A stretch of DNA of 64,000 bases, from contig JACPOD010000013.1 of assembly GCA_016185185.1 (NCBI GenBank), positions 1-64,000 on the forward strand. Reading direction: 5' to 3'. Below the pieces are notes generated by a model. The model made no database searches and had not been told where the DNA came from. It saw only the letters and a list, made by a program, of their open reading frames with translations. Both the position numbers and the translations under genes were made by a program. Shown here in pieces: positions 20,604-28,763 of this stretch; position 1 is the first letter of the stretch; every line of letters starts with the position of its first letter. Source of the stretch: Sphingobacteriales bacterium. GTDB lineage: Bacteria; Bacteroidota; Bacteroidia; Chitinophagales; Chitinophagaceae.

Positions 20604-20621
20604 ACAATATTTTTTTAGTGA

Positions 20622-21389
20622 TTATAAATCTTTCTTTTTAAAATAGCGGACGGCTACCCATACGGGAATTATTATCCATAGTAGCATTACGCTGGTAACT
20701 AAGGCCATACCGGCTGTGCTGCCAAAGAAATCTTTGTATAAAGCGCCGGTATAACCCATCAGTGCACTTACATCCATTTTTAACATGATGAAAATGCGGC
20801 CAAGGTCAAGCGGGTTAAGGAAGGAGAGTGCCAATGTTACTTTTTCCAATGGGTAATCGCTAAAGCCAAACAGGATTAATAAAATCAGCCCATCATATAT
20901 CAGTGCAAAATAAAACCATACTAATAATACCGAACCAATACCTCTTGCTTTATCCCTTGCTTTAACAGAAACGGCAAAAGCCAGTGAAGTAAATATCATG
21001 GTTAATGCAAGCCCTGTCAGTATCATAGTAATTCCGGTATCGGTAGGAGAGAAGATTAACACAGGAATACCGGCGCCAATTAAAAAAGCTGCTAATAAAG
21101 AAACAGTGACACCTGCATATTCTGCTATGATGATGCGGGTGCGGCTCATTGGTTGCGATAACATCAGCTCAATAAATTCATAAGAATTGTAATAATGAAT
21201 GGTGCTGAATACCAGGCTGATTAATGGTAATACAATCAAAATGATATTCAGTAAACTTAATAACGCTTTGCCGCTGTTTTCTTCCATACGAAACATGCTG
21301 AAAGAAACTGTCAGTAAAAAGAGCGTGTAAGCAATTACAATTTTACTTCTTACAATATCATATAAAATATAACGGGTGAGCTTTAACAT
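20622..21389 (-). CDS. nosY: ABC transporter permease NosY
   Basis: ABC-2-like membrane protein directly after nosF in the nos order. Confidence 0.88.
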   Translation of the reverse strand: MLKLTRYILYDIVRSKIVIAYTLFLLTVSFSMFRMEENSGKALLSLLNIILIVLPLISLVFSTIHYYNSYEFIELMLSQPMSRTRIIIAEYAGVTVSLLAAFLIGAGIPVLIFSPTDTGITMILTGLALTMIFTSLAFAVSVKARDKARGIGSVLLVWFYFALIYDGLILLILFGFSDYPLEKVTLALSFLNPLDLGRIFIMLKMDVSALMGYTGALYKDFFGSTAGMALVTSVMLLWIIIPVWVAVRYFKKKDL

Positions 21390-21392
21390 GAT

Positions 21393-22160
21393 TTAAATTA
21401 TTTTATCGCCTGCACTTACATGAAATACTTTATCTATCCAGTTGTTACCCGGTTGTTCGCCTTTCATAATCCGGGCAATGGCCTTGCTTATTTTTATTTC
21501 GCCTGTTTCTTCCTGTAAGGTTTCTGCTTCTTTCAGGAAGATGAGTTTACCTTCCTGCATATACATTACATGTGTAGTGAATTCTTCTAAATCACTTAAT
21601 ATATGTGAGGTGATGAGGATAAGTTTGTTTTTCTTTTTCTCTGCAATGATTTTCTCTTTCAGTATTTCAGAAGATAAAGGGTCAAGACCGGCAGTTGGCT
21701 CATCTAAAATCAAAATATCCGGGTTAAAAAGAAACGCCAGGGCGGCACTTACTTTTTGCCTCGTACCACCACTGAGCGTACGCATGGGTTTTTCGAATAT
21801 TTTTTCCAGTTCATATTTTTTTAATAGCTCTTCATCCAGCACCCTGTCTTTTGCGTTGCGGATATCCTTCATCATGGTAAATAGTTGACCAATCTTCATG
21901 TTATCAGGATAGCGGCCAATCTGCGGCATATATCCAATATTACTGCGGTAGGAAGGATCTCCGTTAATTTGTATGTTGTTTACAAATATTTTCCCGCTGT
22001 CTGCTTTTATCATTCCTAATATAGACTTAATCAAAGTTGTTTTGCCTGAGCCGTTAGGTCCAATCAATGAAACAACCTGTCCACTATTGAAGATGGCATT
22101 GATATCATCCAGTGCCCGGAGTTTTTTGAATCGCTTGCTGATGTGTTCAATACGAATCAT
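21393..22160 (-). CDS. nosF: ABC transporter ATP-binding protein NosF
   Basis: Walker A GPNGSGKTTL, LSGGTRQKV, ILDEPTAGLDP; in nos operon. Confidence 0.9.
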   Translation of the reverse strand: MIRIEHISKRFKKLRALDDINAIFNSGQVVSLIGPNGSGKTTLIKSILGMIKADSGKIFVNNIQINGDPSYRSNIGYMPQIGRYPDNMKIGQLFTMMKDIRNAKDRVLDEELLKKYELEKIFEKPMRTLSGGTRQKVSAALAFLFNPDILILDEPTAGLDPLSSEILKEKIIAEKKKNKLILITSHILSDLEEFTTHVMYMQEGKLIFLKEAETLQEETGEIKISKAIARIMKGEQPGNNWIDKVFHVSAGDKII

Positions 22161-23383
22161 AATGTAAACGCTTTTATAGATGGTTTTGTGTCTGCTAAGT
22201 TTTCCGGTGTTAAGCTGGGTATAGCTTTCTCTGCTTTGTCTAATAAGGAAACAATAAAGCTTCTGAGTAAAATCAAAGTGCTGGGATTTTGCTCACTAAT
22301 CATACTGTACATGCTTACGGGATGATATGGAATATCTCCTTTCCCATCTTTATTCATATCATAGCCTTCGTATTTATCCCAGTAGTTATTATCAAAGTTG
22401 TTAAGTACTAAGGAACCGTTTGTTCCTACATCAAAACTGTTTTGAATAAAATTATTTTCGTGGAAATTATTATCGTTACAGCTGGCTTGTATTTTAACAG
22501 CCCAGCCGTTTTCTTTAAAAATGTTTTTGTTGATTTCAATGCGGCTGGTTCCTTCCAGGTGAAGGGCTACTGTGTTTTTAAAAAATGTATTGCCGCTTAT
22601 ATAACTGTCGCTGATATCTTTTAGTAAAATGCCGTAAGCAGAGGGGCCCCAGTTTTGTTCAAAATGGTTGCCCTGCATAGTAACTTTATTAGAATACATT
22701 ACTGCTACGCCGGCGCCATTATTTTTAAAAGTGTTGGATTGATAAACATCATCATTAGAGAACATAAAGTGAATGCCATAGCGAATATTTAATTCGCTAA
22801 AATTATTTCTGACGGTAGTGAAGGTTACAAACTCGAAGTAAATACCATCACGGTGTCCCTGGATATGATTGTTTTCAATTAAAGCATGATTGCTTTTCCA
22901 GAGATGAATGCCATTACCTGTTAACTGTTCGGATTTTGGACTGCCTTTTATAGTGTTGTTGCGTACAACTGCATATGAAGTATTGGAAAGATGAATGGCA
23001 AAGTAAGCGTTAATGATAGTGTTGTTTTCAATAGTTACATTATTGGCATCAATTACTTTAATGGAAGCATAATCATTCATGGCAGAATAGCCGGAATATT
23101 GGAAGCTGATTCCTTTAATGGTGATGTTGTTTCCGCTTACGGTAAATATTTCGTATTTATTATCTCCGTCGAGTACAGGATTGCTTTGCCCGATGATAGT
23201 GATTGTTTTTTGAATGATGATGTTGCCTTCTTTATACAATCCTTTTGTGATAATAATAGTATCGCCATCTTTAGCTGAAGCAATTGCTTTTTTTATCGAG
23301 ACTGCCGGGCTGGTTGTAATAGTGCGGGAATAGCAGTTATATGCAGATAATAGAAATAACAATATGGTAATTCTCCTTTTCAA
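22157..23383 (-). CDS. nosD: Periplasmic copper-binding beta-helix protein NosD
   Basis: Right-handed beta-helix repeats (NGIHLWKSNHALIENNHIQGHRDGIYFEF, RYGIHFMFSNDDVYQSN, GAGVAVMYSN) typical of NosD. Confidence 0.94.
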   Translation of the reverse strand: MKRRITILLFLLSAYNCYSRTITTSPAVSIKKAIASAKDGDTIIITKGLYKEGNIIIQKTITIIGQSNPVLDGDNKYEIFTVSGNNITIKGISFQYSGYSAMNDYASIKVIDANNVTIENNTIINAYFAIHLSNTSYAVVRNNTIKGSPKSEQLTGNGIHLWKSNHALIENNHIQGHRDGIYFEFVTFTTVRNNFSELNIRYGIHFMFSNDDVYQSNTFKNNGAGVAVMYSNKVTMQGNHFEQNWGPSAYGILLKDISDSYISGNTFFKNTVALHLEGTSRIEINKNIFKENGWAVKIQASCNDNNFHENNFIQNSFDVGTNGSLVLNNFDNNYWDKYEGYDMNKDGKGDIPYHPVSMYSMISEQNPSTLILLRSFIVSLLDKAEKAIPSLTPENLADTKPSIKAFTL

Positions 23384-23462
23384 AATATTTGGTTTCTTGT
23401 TTTAAAGCAGGTGAATAAAGTTGGTTTTGTTGGTTTCTTCATTCATCAGGCGGCAAACTGTT

Positions 23463-24482
23463 CTATTGCAGTTTACTGTACACTTCATCCCAATGCATCA
23501 CTTTGCCATTACCATCACTGTTCATTTTATATGCTTCGGCCTGTGAAGCGAAAGCTGCTGCATTGCTGTTCATTGGTGTTTTAAGGGCAGTGCTTACAAA
23601 AAAATGAGCTTTATCCGCTTCAATAAAATCGTTTGCTTTATTATAATTAAGAAATATTTTTTTGCTGATGTCTTTTTCATCTATACTGCCAGACTTTAAA
23701 AATCGAACCATACAGATGACATCATCAAACATATACACTTTGCCTTTTTTAGTAACTACTTCGCCACCAAATTTTGAGTCAACAAAACCCATTTTGCAAG
23801 TGTAACAATCATCTTTACCTAAGGTAATAGGGTGCGGATTAACGGAGCAGGAACTAACTAAAAGCATCAAACCTGCAATAGCAGCTGTTGCTGTTGAAAC
23901 GGGTAATTTCTTTTTTGCTTTATACCAGGCAATAAAAAATATTAAAAAAGCAATAATACCGGATATAACCACAATCCATCCACCAATATCGGGAGTTGAA
24001 TAAGCATCAAAGTTTAATAAACGTTTATGACCAAGTAACGGAGGCTGATAACCCATGCCTGGTACTTTGATTGGAGCATCGGGATTGAGGTTATGGCCAT
24101 AGTTGTATCCCCATTTCCAGAAATCATACATAGCCAATGCACCGCCAATAATGGAAAGCAACAAGTAAGTAACTAATATTTTCCTGTTACCGGTTATTGC
24201 GGCCATAAGACCTACCACAATAAAGAAGCCAACAATGTAAATGAGATATGAAAATTCTGGAAACATTTCAACGCTGATATGTTTCATTCCAATGTAGTGG
24301 TTTAGGCCATTAATGATGTCTACATCACCGGTTAACTTAGTTAACCATATTTTCATGGTCAGCCCTTCTGGATATTGCGGTGCAAACAAATCAATACGCC
24401 ACACTGGTACGAAATAAGTTCCTAGTAAGGCAAGTGAAGCAAAGGCCATCAGTATCCTCGATGTAGTACTAAGCTTTTTCAT
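23463..24482 (-). CDS. nosL: NosL copper-chaperone domain fused to an N-terminal multi-TM region
   Basis: C-terminal LLVSSCSVNPHPITLGKDDCYTCKMGFVDSKFGGEVVTKKGKVYMFDDVICM NosL motif; about 200 aa N-terminal TM region. Confidence 0.88.
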   Translation of the reverse strand: MKKLSTTSRILMAFASLALLGTYFVPVWRIDLFAPQYPEGLTMKIWLTKLTGDVDIINGLNHYIGMKHISVEMFPEFSYLIYIVGFFIVVGLMAAITGNRKILVTYLLLSIIGGALAMYDFWKWGYNYGHNLNPDAPIKVPGMGYQPPLLGHKRLLNFDAYSTPDIGGWIVVISGIIAFLIFFIAWYKAKKKLPVSTATAAIAGLMLLVSSCSVNPHPITLGKDDCYTCKMGFVDSKFGGEVVTKKGKVYMFDDVICMVRFLKSGSIDEKDISKKIFLNYNKANDFIEADKAHFFVSTALKTPMNSNAAAFASQAEAYKMNSDGNGKVMHWDEVYSKLQ

Positions 24483-24492
24483 TTTAATTTTT

Positions 24493-24582
24493 TATAACAC
24501 TGATTGAAGGAGCCTACACGAATGAGATTTGCAGTTGTTGAATTTTAATTCGTGCCATTCATGTAATCTGTTTAATCAGTGC
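24493..24582. repeat. About 90-nt imperfect palindrome (CACTGATT...CACGAATGAG ... CATTCATGTAATCTGTTTAATCAGTG)
   Basis: Outer arms CACTGATT/AATCAGTG with inner complementary ACGAATG/CATTCAT; intergenic between nosL and the fasciclin gene. Confidence 0.6.
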
Positions 24583-25149
24583 TTATTTTTTTGCAGGGGG
24601 GGGTAATAATACGCCGTCAATTACATGAATGATACCATTGCTGGCTGGAATTGATGCTACCACAGTTGTTGTACCATTTACCATTACTTTTCCATCTTTC
24701 ACACTTAAAGTAATGTTGTCTCCATTGGCCATATTAATTACCTGTCCGTCCTGCATATTCTCTGCTTTATATACTGCCACTGCTACGTGGTATTGTAATA
24801 TATTTTGCAGGTCTGCTTTTTTATCATCTTTCATCAAGCCATCTACTGTACCGGCAGGCAGTTTATCAAATGCTGCGTTGGTTGGAGCAAACACGGTAAA
24901 CGGACCAGCGTTTGAAAGTGATGTTACCAGTTCAGCTTGTTTTAACGCAGCCACTAATGTGGTATGGTCTTTTGAACCTACTGCAATTTTTACAATATCT
25001 TTTTGTGATTCATCATCTTTTACTGCTTCTTGTCCACCAGCAGCAGGAGCGGTTGTGTTATCTGTTGTTTTGGTTTCAGTGGGGGCATTATTACAGGAAA
25101 ACATTGATATCATTAACAATAATGCAAACAGTTTATTCAACTTTTTCAT
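24583..25149 (-). CDS. Fasciclin-domain lipoprotein inside the nos operon
   Basis: SMFSCN lipobox; FAS1 motif FTVFAPTNAAFDKLPAGTVDGLM and NGIIHVIDGVLLPP. Confidence 0.93.
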   Translation of the reverse strand: MKKLNKLFALLLMISMFSCNNAPTETKTTDNTTAPAAGGQEAVKDDESQKDIVKIAVGSKDHTTLVAALKQAELVTSLSNAGPFTVFAPTNAAFDKLPAGTVDGLMKDDKKADLQNILQYHVAVAVYKAENMQDGQVINMANGDNITLSVKDGKVMVNGTTTVVASIPASNGIIHVIDGVLLPPPAKK

Positions 25150-25169
25150 AACAATCGTTTTAGTATGAT

Positions 25170-25202
25170 AAAGGCAACTCCTTTTAACAGGAGCTGCCTT
25201 TG
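25170..25202. other. Strong hairpin between nosZ and the fasciclin gene (AAAGGCAaCTCCT ... AGGAGcTGCCTTT)
   Basis: 12 of 13 complementary arm positions; the T-run follows on + strand while flanking genes are on - strand. Confidence 0.6.
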
Positions 25203-25208
25203 ATTTTT

Positions 25209-27200
25209 TTATTTAGATGGTGCTGGTGCAGGTTCTGGATTTGTTTTTCCGGTACTGAATGTAATAGGTACATTAGAACCGGCTGCACTTACACGGATAT
25301 AACCCTGCATTTCCTGGTGCAGTGCAGAACAGAAGTCTGTGCAATACATTGGATATACACCTGGTTTTTCCGGTTTCCATGCCAGTGTTTGTGTTTCACC
25401 AGGCATAATGAGTAATTCAGCATTATTAGCGCCTTTTACCGCAAAGCCATGCGGAACGTCCCAATCCTGTTCCAGGTTAGTAACGTGGAAGTAAACCACA
25501 TCACCCATTTTCACTCCTTCAATATTATCAGGAGTAAAGTGCGAACGAATGGCAGTCATATAAACATGCACTTCGTTTCCTTTACGTTCTACTCTTGCAT
25601 TTTTATCACCAATAGCTGCATAAGGGTTGGCGTTCTCTTCAATCTTATAAATCTTCTGCGAATTCTTCATTATCAAATCAGCAGGTATTGCTTCAGCATA
25701 GTGTGGTTCCCCAATGGTTGGGAAATCAAGAATGAGTTTCATCTTATCACCACTGATATCATACATCTGTGCACTTTGTGCTAATTCAGGACCGGTTGGT
25801 AAATAGCGGTCTTTAGTGATTTTGTTGTAAGCAATCAGGTATTTACCCCATGGTTTTTTAGTAGGACCACCGGGAACACTCAGGTGACCAACAGAATAGT
25901 AAGTAGGCACACGGTCCAACACTTTCAAATCTTTAACACTCCATTTAACCACTTCAGATGAAACAAAGAAAGAAGTATAGGCATTACCATTGGCATCAAA
26001 TTCTGTATGCAAGGGCCCGAGACCTGGTTTTTGCACTTCACCATGTAATACGGCATCATATTTTAATACGGGGATTCCTTCATAAGCACCATCAAAATTT
26101 TTACTGGCAATTGCTTGTTGAATTTTAGTAAAAGAGAAAACAGGAATTACAGCAGCGAGTTTACCACTACCAACAATGTATTCACCAGTAGGATCAGTAT
26201 CACAACCGTGAGGAGATTTTGGACAAGGCATAAAGTAAACCATATCGGGACAATCTTTAGGATCTAAAACAGTTACTTCATTTTCGATAGTGGAAGTGGC
26301 CATATGTTTTTTCTCATCATACACGTTGTGTGCATATTTAACTGATTGTTTTTGCCCTTTACCGGCAGCTAAATATTCTTCTGCTTTTTTCCAGTTAACA
26401 CAAAGAATAAAATCCTTGTCTTTTTGAGAAGCATTTACTTCCAGTAACGTGTTTGCTCTTTCGGAGTTATAACAACTGAAGAACATCCATCCGTGAGATT
26501 TTCCTTTACCGGCTCTAGCCAGGTCGAAGTTTACACCAGGCAATAAAATCTGGAAATTAATTTTCAGGCCACCTGTATTTTTATCAACAGCGATAAAACT
26601 TACCGTACCACGGAAATTTTGTTTGTAAGTATTAATAGGAACATCACCATTGCTGTTATCCATCGGCACACTAAACCTTGTTCCCGCTACTACATACTCT
26701 GAGTTTTCAGTAATAAAGGGAGAAGAGTGGTTACCGGCACTGTTAGGTATTTCAATAATTTCTGCAGTGCGGAATGTTTTTAAATCAACACGGGCAATAC
26801 GTGGGGTATTGTTACCATTACCAAATACCCAGCGTCCGTCCTGAACGCCATCTGTTTCAGACAATGCAATGTGGTGCAAATCGTCCCAGGGTACAAAACC
26901 ATGAGAGGTGTTGAGCATAGCTTTTGTTTCTTCACTATATCCATAACCTTTTTCTGGGTCAACCGAGAATACAGGGATTACACGGAACAATCTTCCTGAA
27001 GGAATGCCATACACACTCATTTGTCCGCTGAAACCACCGGAAACAAAATTGTAAAATTCATCGTACTTACCGGGGGCTACATACGTCTTCTGTGCAGCAT
27101 CGCCGCTCACAGCCGATTCAGCTCCTTTCGGTTTACATGCAGGGGCTAAAAAGCTGATCGTTATAATAGCCAGCAGCAGTTTGGATAAAACCTTTTTCAT
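25209..27200 (-). CDS. nosZ: Nitrous-oxide reductase, Sec/lipoprotein-type (clade II-like)
   Basis: MKKVLSKLLLAIITISFLAPACK (no Tat motif); SPHGCDTDPTGEYIVGSGKL; CuA region MYCTDFCSALHQEMQGYIRV. Confidence 0.95.
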   Translation of the reverse strand: MKKVLSKLLLAIITISFLAPACKPKGAESAVSGDAAQKTYVAPGKYDEFYNFVSGGFSGQMSVYGIPSGRLFRVIPVFSVDPEKGYGYSEETKAMLNTSHGFVPWDDLHHIALSETDGVQDGRWVFGNGNNTPRIARVDLKTFRTAEIIEIPNSAGNHSSPFITENSEYVVAGTRFSVPMDNSNGDVPINTYKQNFRGTVSFIAVDKNTGGLKINFQILLPGVNFDLARAGKGKSHGWMFFSCYNSERANTLLEVNASQKDKDFILCVNWKKAEEYLAAGKGQKQSVKYAHNVYDEKKHMATSTIENEVTVLDPKDCPDMVYFMPCPKSPHGCDTDPTGEYIVGSGKLAAVIPVFSFTKIQQAIASKNFDGAYEGIPVLKYDAVLHGEVQKPGLGPLHTEFDANGNAYTSFFVSSEVVKWSVKDLKVLDRVPTYYSVGHLSVPGGPTKKPWGKYLIAYNKITKDRYLPTGPELAQSAQMYDISGDKMKLILDFPTIGEPHYAEAIPADLIMKNSQKIYKIEENANPYAAIGDKNARVERKGNEVHVYMTAIRSHFTPDNIEGVKMGDVVYFHVTNLEQDWDVPHGFAVKGANNAELLIMPGETQTLAWKPEKPGVYPMYCTDFCSALHQEMQGYIRVSAAGSNVPITFSTGKTNPEPAPAPSK

Positions 27201-27230
27201 AAATAAATATTTAGTGATTTATGGTGAGAA

Positions 27231-27725
27231 TTATTTTACACCGTCGTTTTTGCGCATGAACTCATATACATGTCTTGCATCATCATCTGTAAGACTTTGA
27301 TTGGGCATACGTACTAAGCAGGTTTCCAGCAAAGCCTGGGCTTGCGGATCGTTAGCTAGCATCTCATCTGTATTAGTAGCAAAATTCATAACCCACTCAG
27401 GGGTTCTCCTGGAGGTAACACCTTTCCAGCCGGGGCCAACCAGTTTTTCTTCAGTAAGGCGGTGGCAGCTCATACATTTAGTATCGTAGATCTTACTTCC
27501 CGCATCTGCCATGGCTTTATCCAGGGTTGCTGGAATATCCACTTTGGTAAATTTTCCAATACCTTTTTTATCATCCTTTTCCTTTTGAGATTTGTCAGTA
27601 GTTGCTGCTACAGGGGCAGGTGTTGTGTCAGTAGTTTTCTTTTCAGCACCGCCACCACAGGCTATTAGTGTGAAGGTTAAAGTGCCCATGAAAAGAGCAG
27701 AAGCTGTCAATAGTTTAAGTTTCAT
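27231..27725 (-). CDS. Cytochrome c lipoprotein, first gene of nos operon
   Basis: MKLKLLTASALFMGTLTFTLIACGGG lipobox; YDTKCMSCHRLTEEKLVGPGW haem-c motif. Confidence 0.92.
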   Translation of the reverse strand: MKLKLLTASALFMGTLTFTLIACGGGAEKKTTDTTPAPVAATTDKSQKEKDDKKGIGKFTKVDIPATLDKAMADAGSKIYDTKCMSCHRLTEEKLVGPGWKGVTSRRTPEWVMNFATNTDEMLANDPQAQALLETCLVRMPNQSLTDDDARHVYEFMRKNDGVK

Positions 27726-27831
27726 GTGTTTAAAAATTTTAAATTGAATGATAAAAGGATGCGGACATCTTTTATGGTGTAAAAGTATTTTGGCAGGCGA
27801 TGTATGCGGATGAGAAGCCTCAGTTAAGTTG

Positions 27832-27845
27832 CTGATATTTATCAA
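27832..27845 (-). promoter_or_regulatory. FNR/FixK-like box TTGATAAATATCAG upstream of the nos operon; -7-like TACTTTTA at 27780..27787
   Basis: One mismatch to consensus; 55 bp centre-to-centre spacing. Confidence 0.75.
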
Positions 27846-27878
27846 TTGTGATTGTTATTGCAACAAATAGTTTTGAAA

Positions 27879-28310
27879 ATGTTTTTTTCAAAATCTTTCG
27901 GATATGCACTACGTAGTATTTTATACGTAGTAATGGTTAATGAAACCCAGCCCCGTGTACAAATACAGGAGGTGGCTGAACGTTTGCAGATCCCCAAGCA
28001 TTTTTTAGGGAAGATTATGAAAATGCTGGCAAAGGAAAAAATTATTGATTCTGCAAAAGGGCCTTTTGGTGGTTTTTTCGTTAATGATGGTACCGTTTCA
28101 ACGCCACTTCTAAGACTAATGGAACTCACGGATGGACTGGAGCAGTTCCAGGAATGTTCTTTACGGCTGAAAAAATGTAATGCAGATAAACCATGCCCCA
28201 TGCATAACCGCATTGTACAAAACAGGAATGAATTAATTACTATGTTTTCTTCTACAACTATTGGTGATTTGATAAGAAGCGATGATAAAAAGTTTATCAA
28301 TTCCATTTAA
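27879..28310 (+). CDS. Rrf2-family transcriptional regulator (NsrR/IscR-like)
   Basis: FSKSFGYALRSILYV...EVAERLQIPKHFLGKIMKMLAKEKIIDSAKGPFGGF and Cys cluster CSLRLKKCNADKPCPMH. Confidence 0.93.
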   Translation: MFFSKSFGYALRSILYVVMVNETQPRVQIQEVAERLQIPKHFLGKIMKMLAKEKIIDSAKGPFGGFFVNDGTVSTPLLRLMELTDGLEQFQECSLRLKKCNADKPCPMHNRIVQNRNELITMFSSTTIGDLIRSDDKKFINSI

Positions 28311-28693
28311 TCGCCAATAAAATCGTCTAAATCCCTTCTTTCTTTTTTGGTAGGCCTTCCAATTTTACTTCTTCTTTTACCGGTATGAAAGGTAGCCGCC
28401 TGGTATTCTATCCGTTTAATTTCTTCTTCGGGAGTAATATCAATATAAAACTTTATTGCTTCGGCATACTGTACCCGGTTGTGTAATAAGCCGGTTACTT
28501 TTATACGCCAGCGTTTGGCTTCCGTTTTTACTTCGTACTCATCACCCACATGAACTTGCTTGGCTGCTTTAGCTGCCGAGCCTTCGTATTTCACCTTGCC
28601 GGAATCGCAGGCTGCTGCTGCCATTGTTCTTGTTTTAAACAGACGGATGGCCCAGAGATATTTATCGAGTCGGAGTTTTTCTTTTTCGGGCAT
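28307..28693 (-). CDS. S4-domain RNA-binding protein (HslR-like)
   Basis: LRLDKYLWAIRLFKTRTMAAAACDSGKVKYEG S4 motif. Confidence 0.9.
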   Translation of the reverse strand: MPEKEKLRLDKYLWAIRLFKTRTMAAAACDSGKVKYEGSAAKAAKQVHVGDEYEVKTEAKRWRIKVTGLLHNRVQYAEAIKFYIDITPEEEIKRIEYQAATFHTGKRRSKIGRPTKKERRDLDDFIGD

Positions 28694-28707
28694 TTATCAA
28701 AATTAAA

Positions 28708-28734
28708 AAACCTCACCCAAAATGAGTGAGGTTT
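28708..28734 (-). terminator. Rho-independent terminator of the M20 dipeptidase gene
   Basis: AAACCTCAC ... GTGAGGTTT perfect 9-bp arms with T-run on the - strand. Confidence 0.8.
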
Positions 28735-28740
28735 AAAAGG

Positions 28741-28763
28741 TCCCCCTTCGGGGGATTTAGGGG
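28741..28763. repeat. REP-like palindrome TCCCCCTTCGGGGGATTTAGGGGGC
   Basis: TCCCCC-ttc-GGGGGA plus GGGGG tail; supplies the TAA stop of the M20 dipeptidase on the - strand. Confidence 0.6.

Noticed and set aside
22739-22752. TTGATAAACATCAT, a fifth near-match to the FNR-like box
   Set aside because: It lies inside the nosD coding sequence with no promoter context; one-mismatch matches of this kind are expected a few times by chance in 64 kb of AT-rich DNA.
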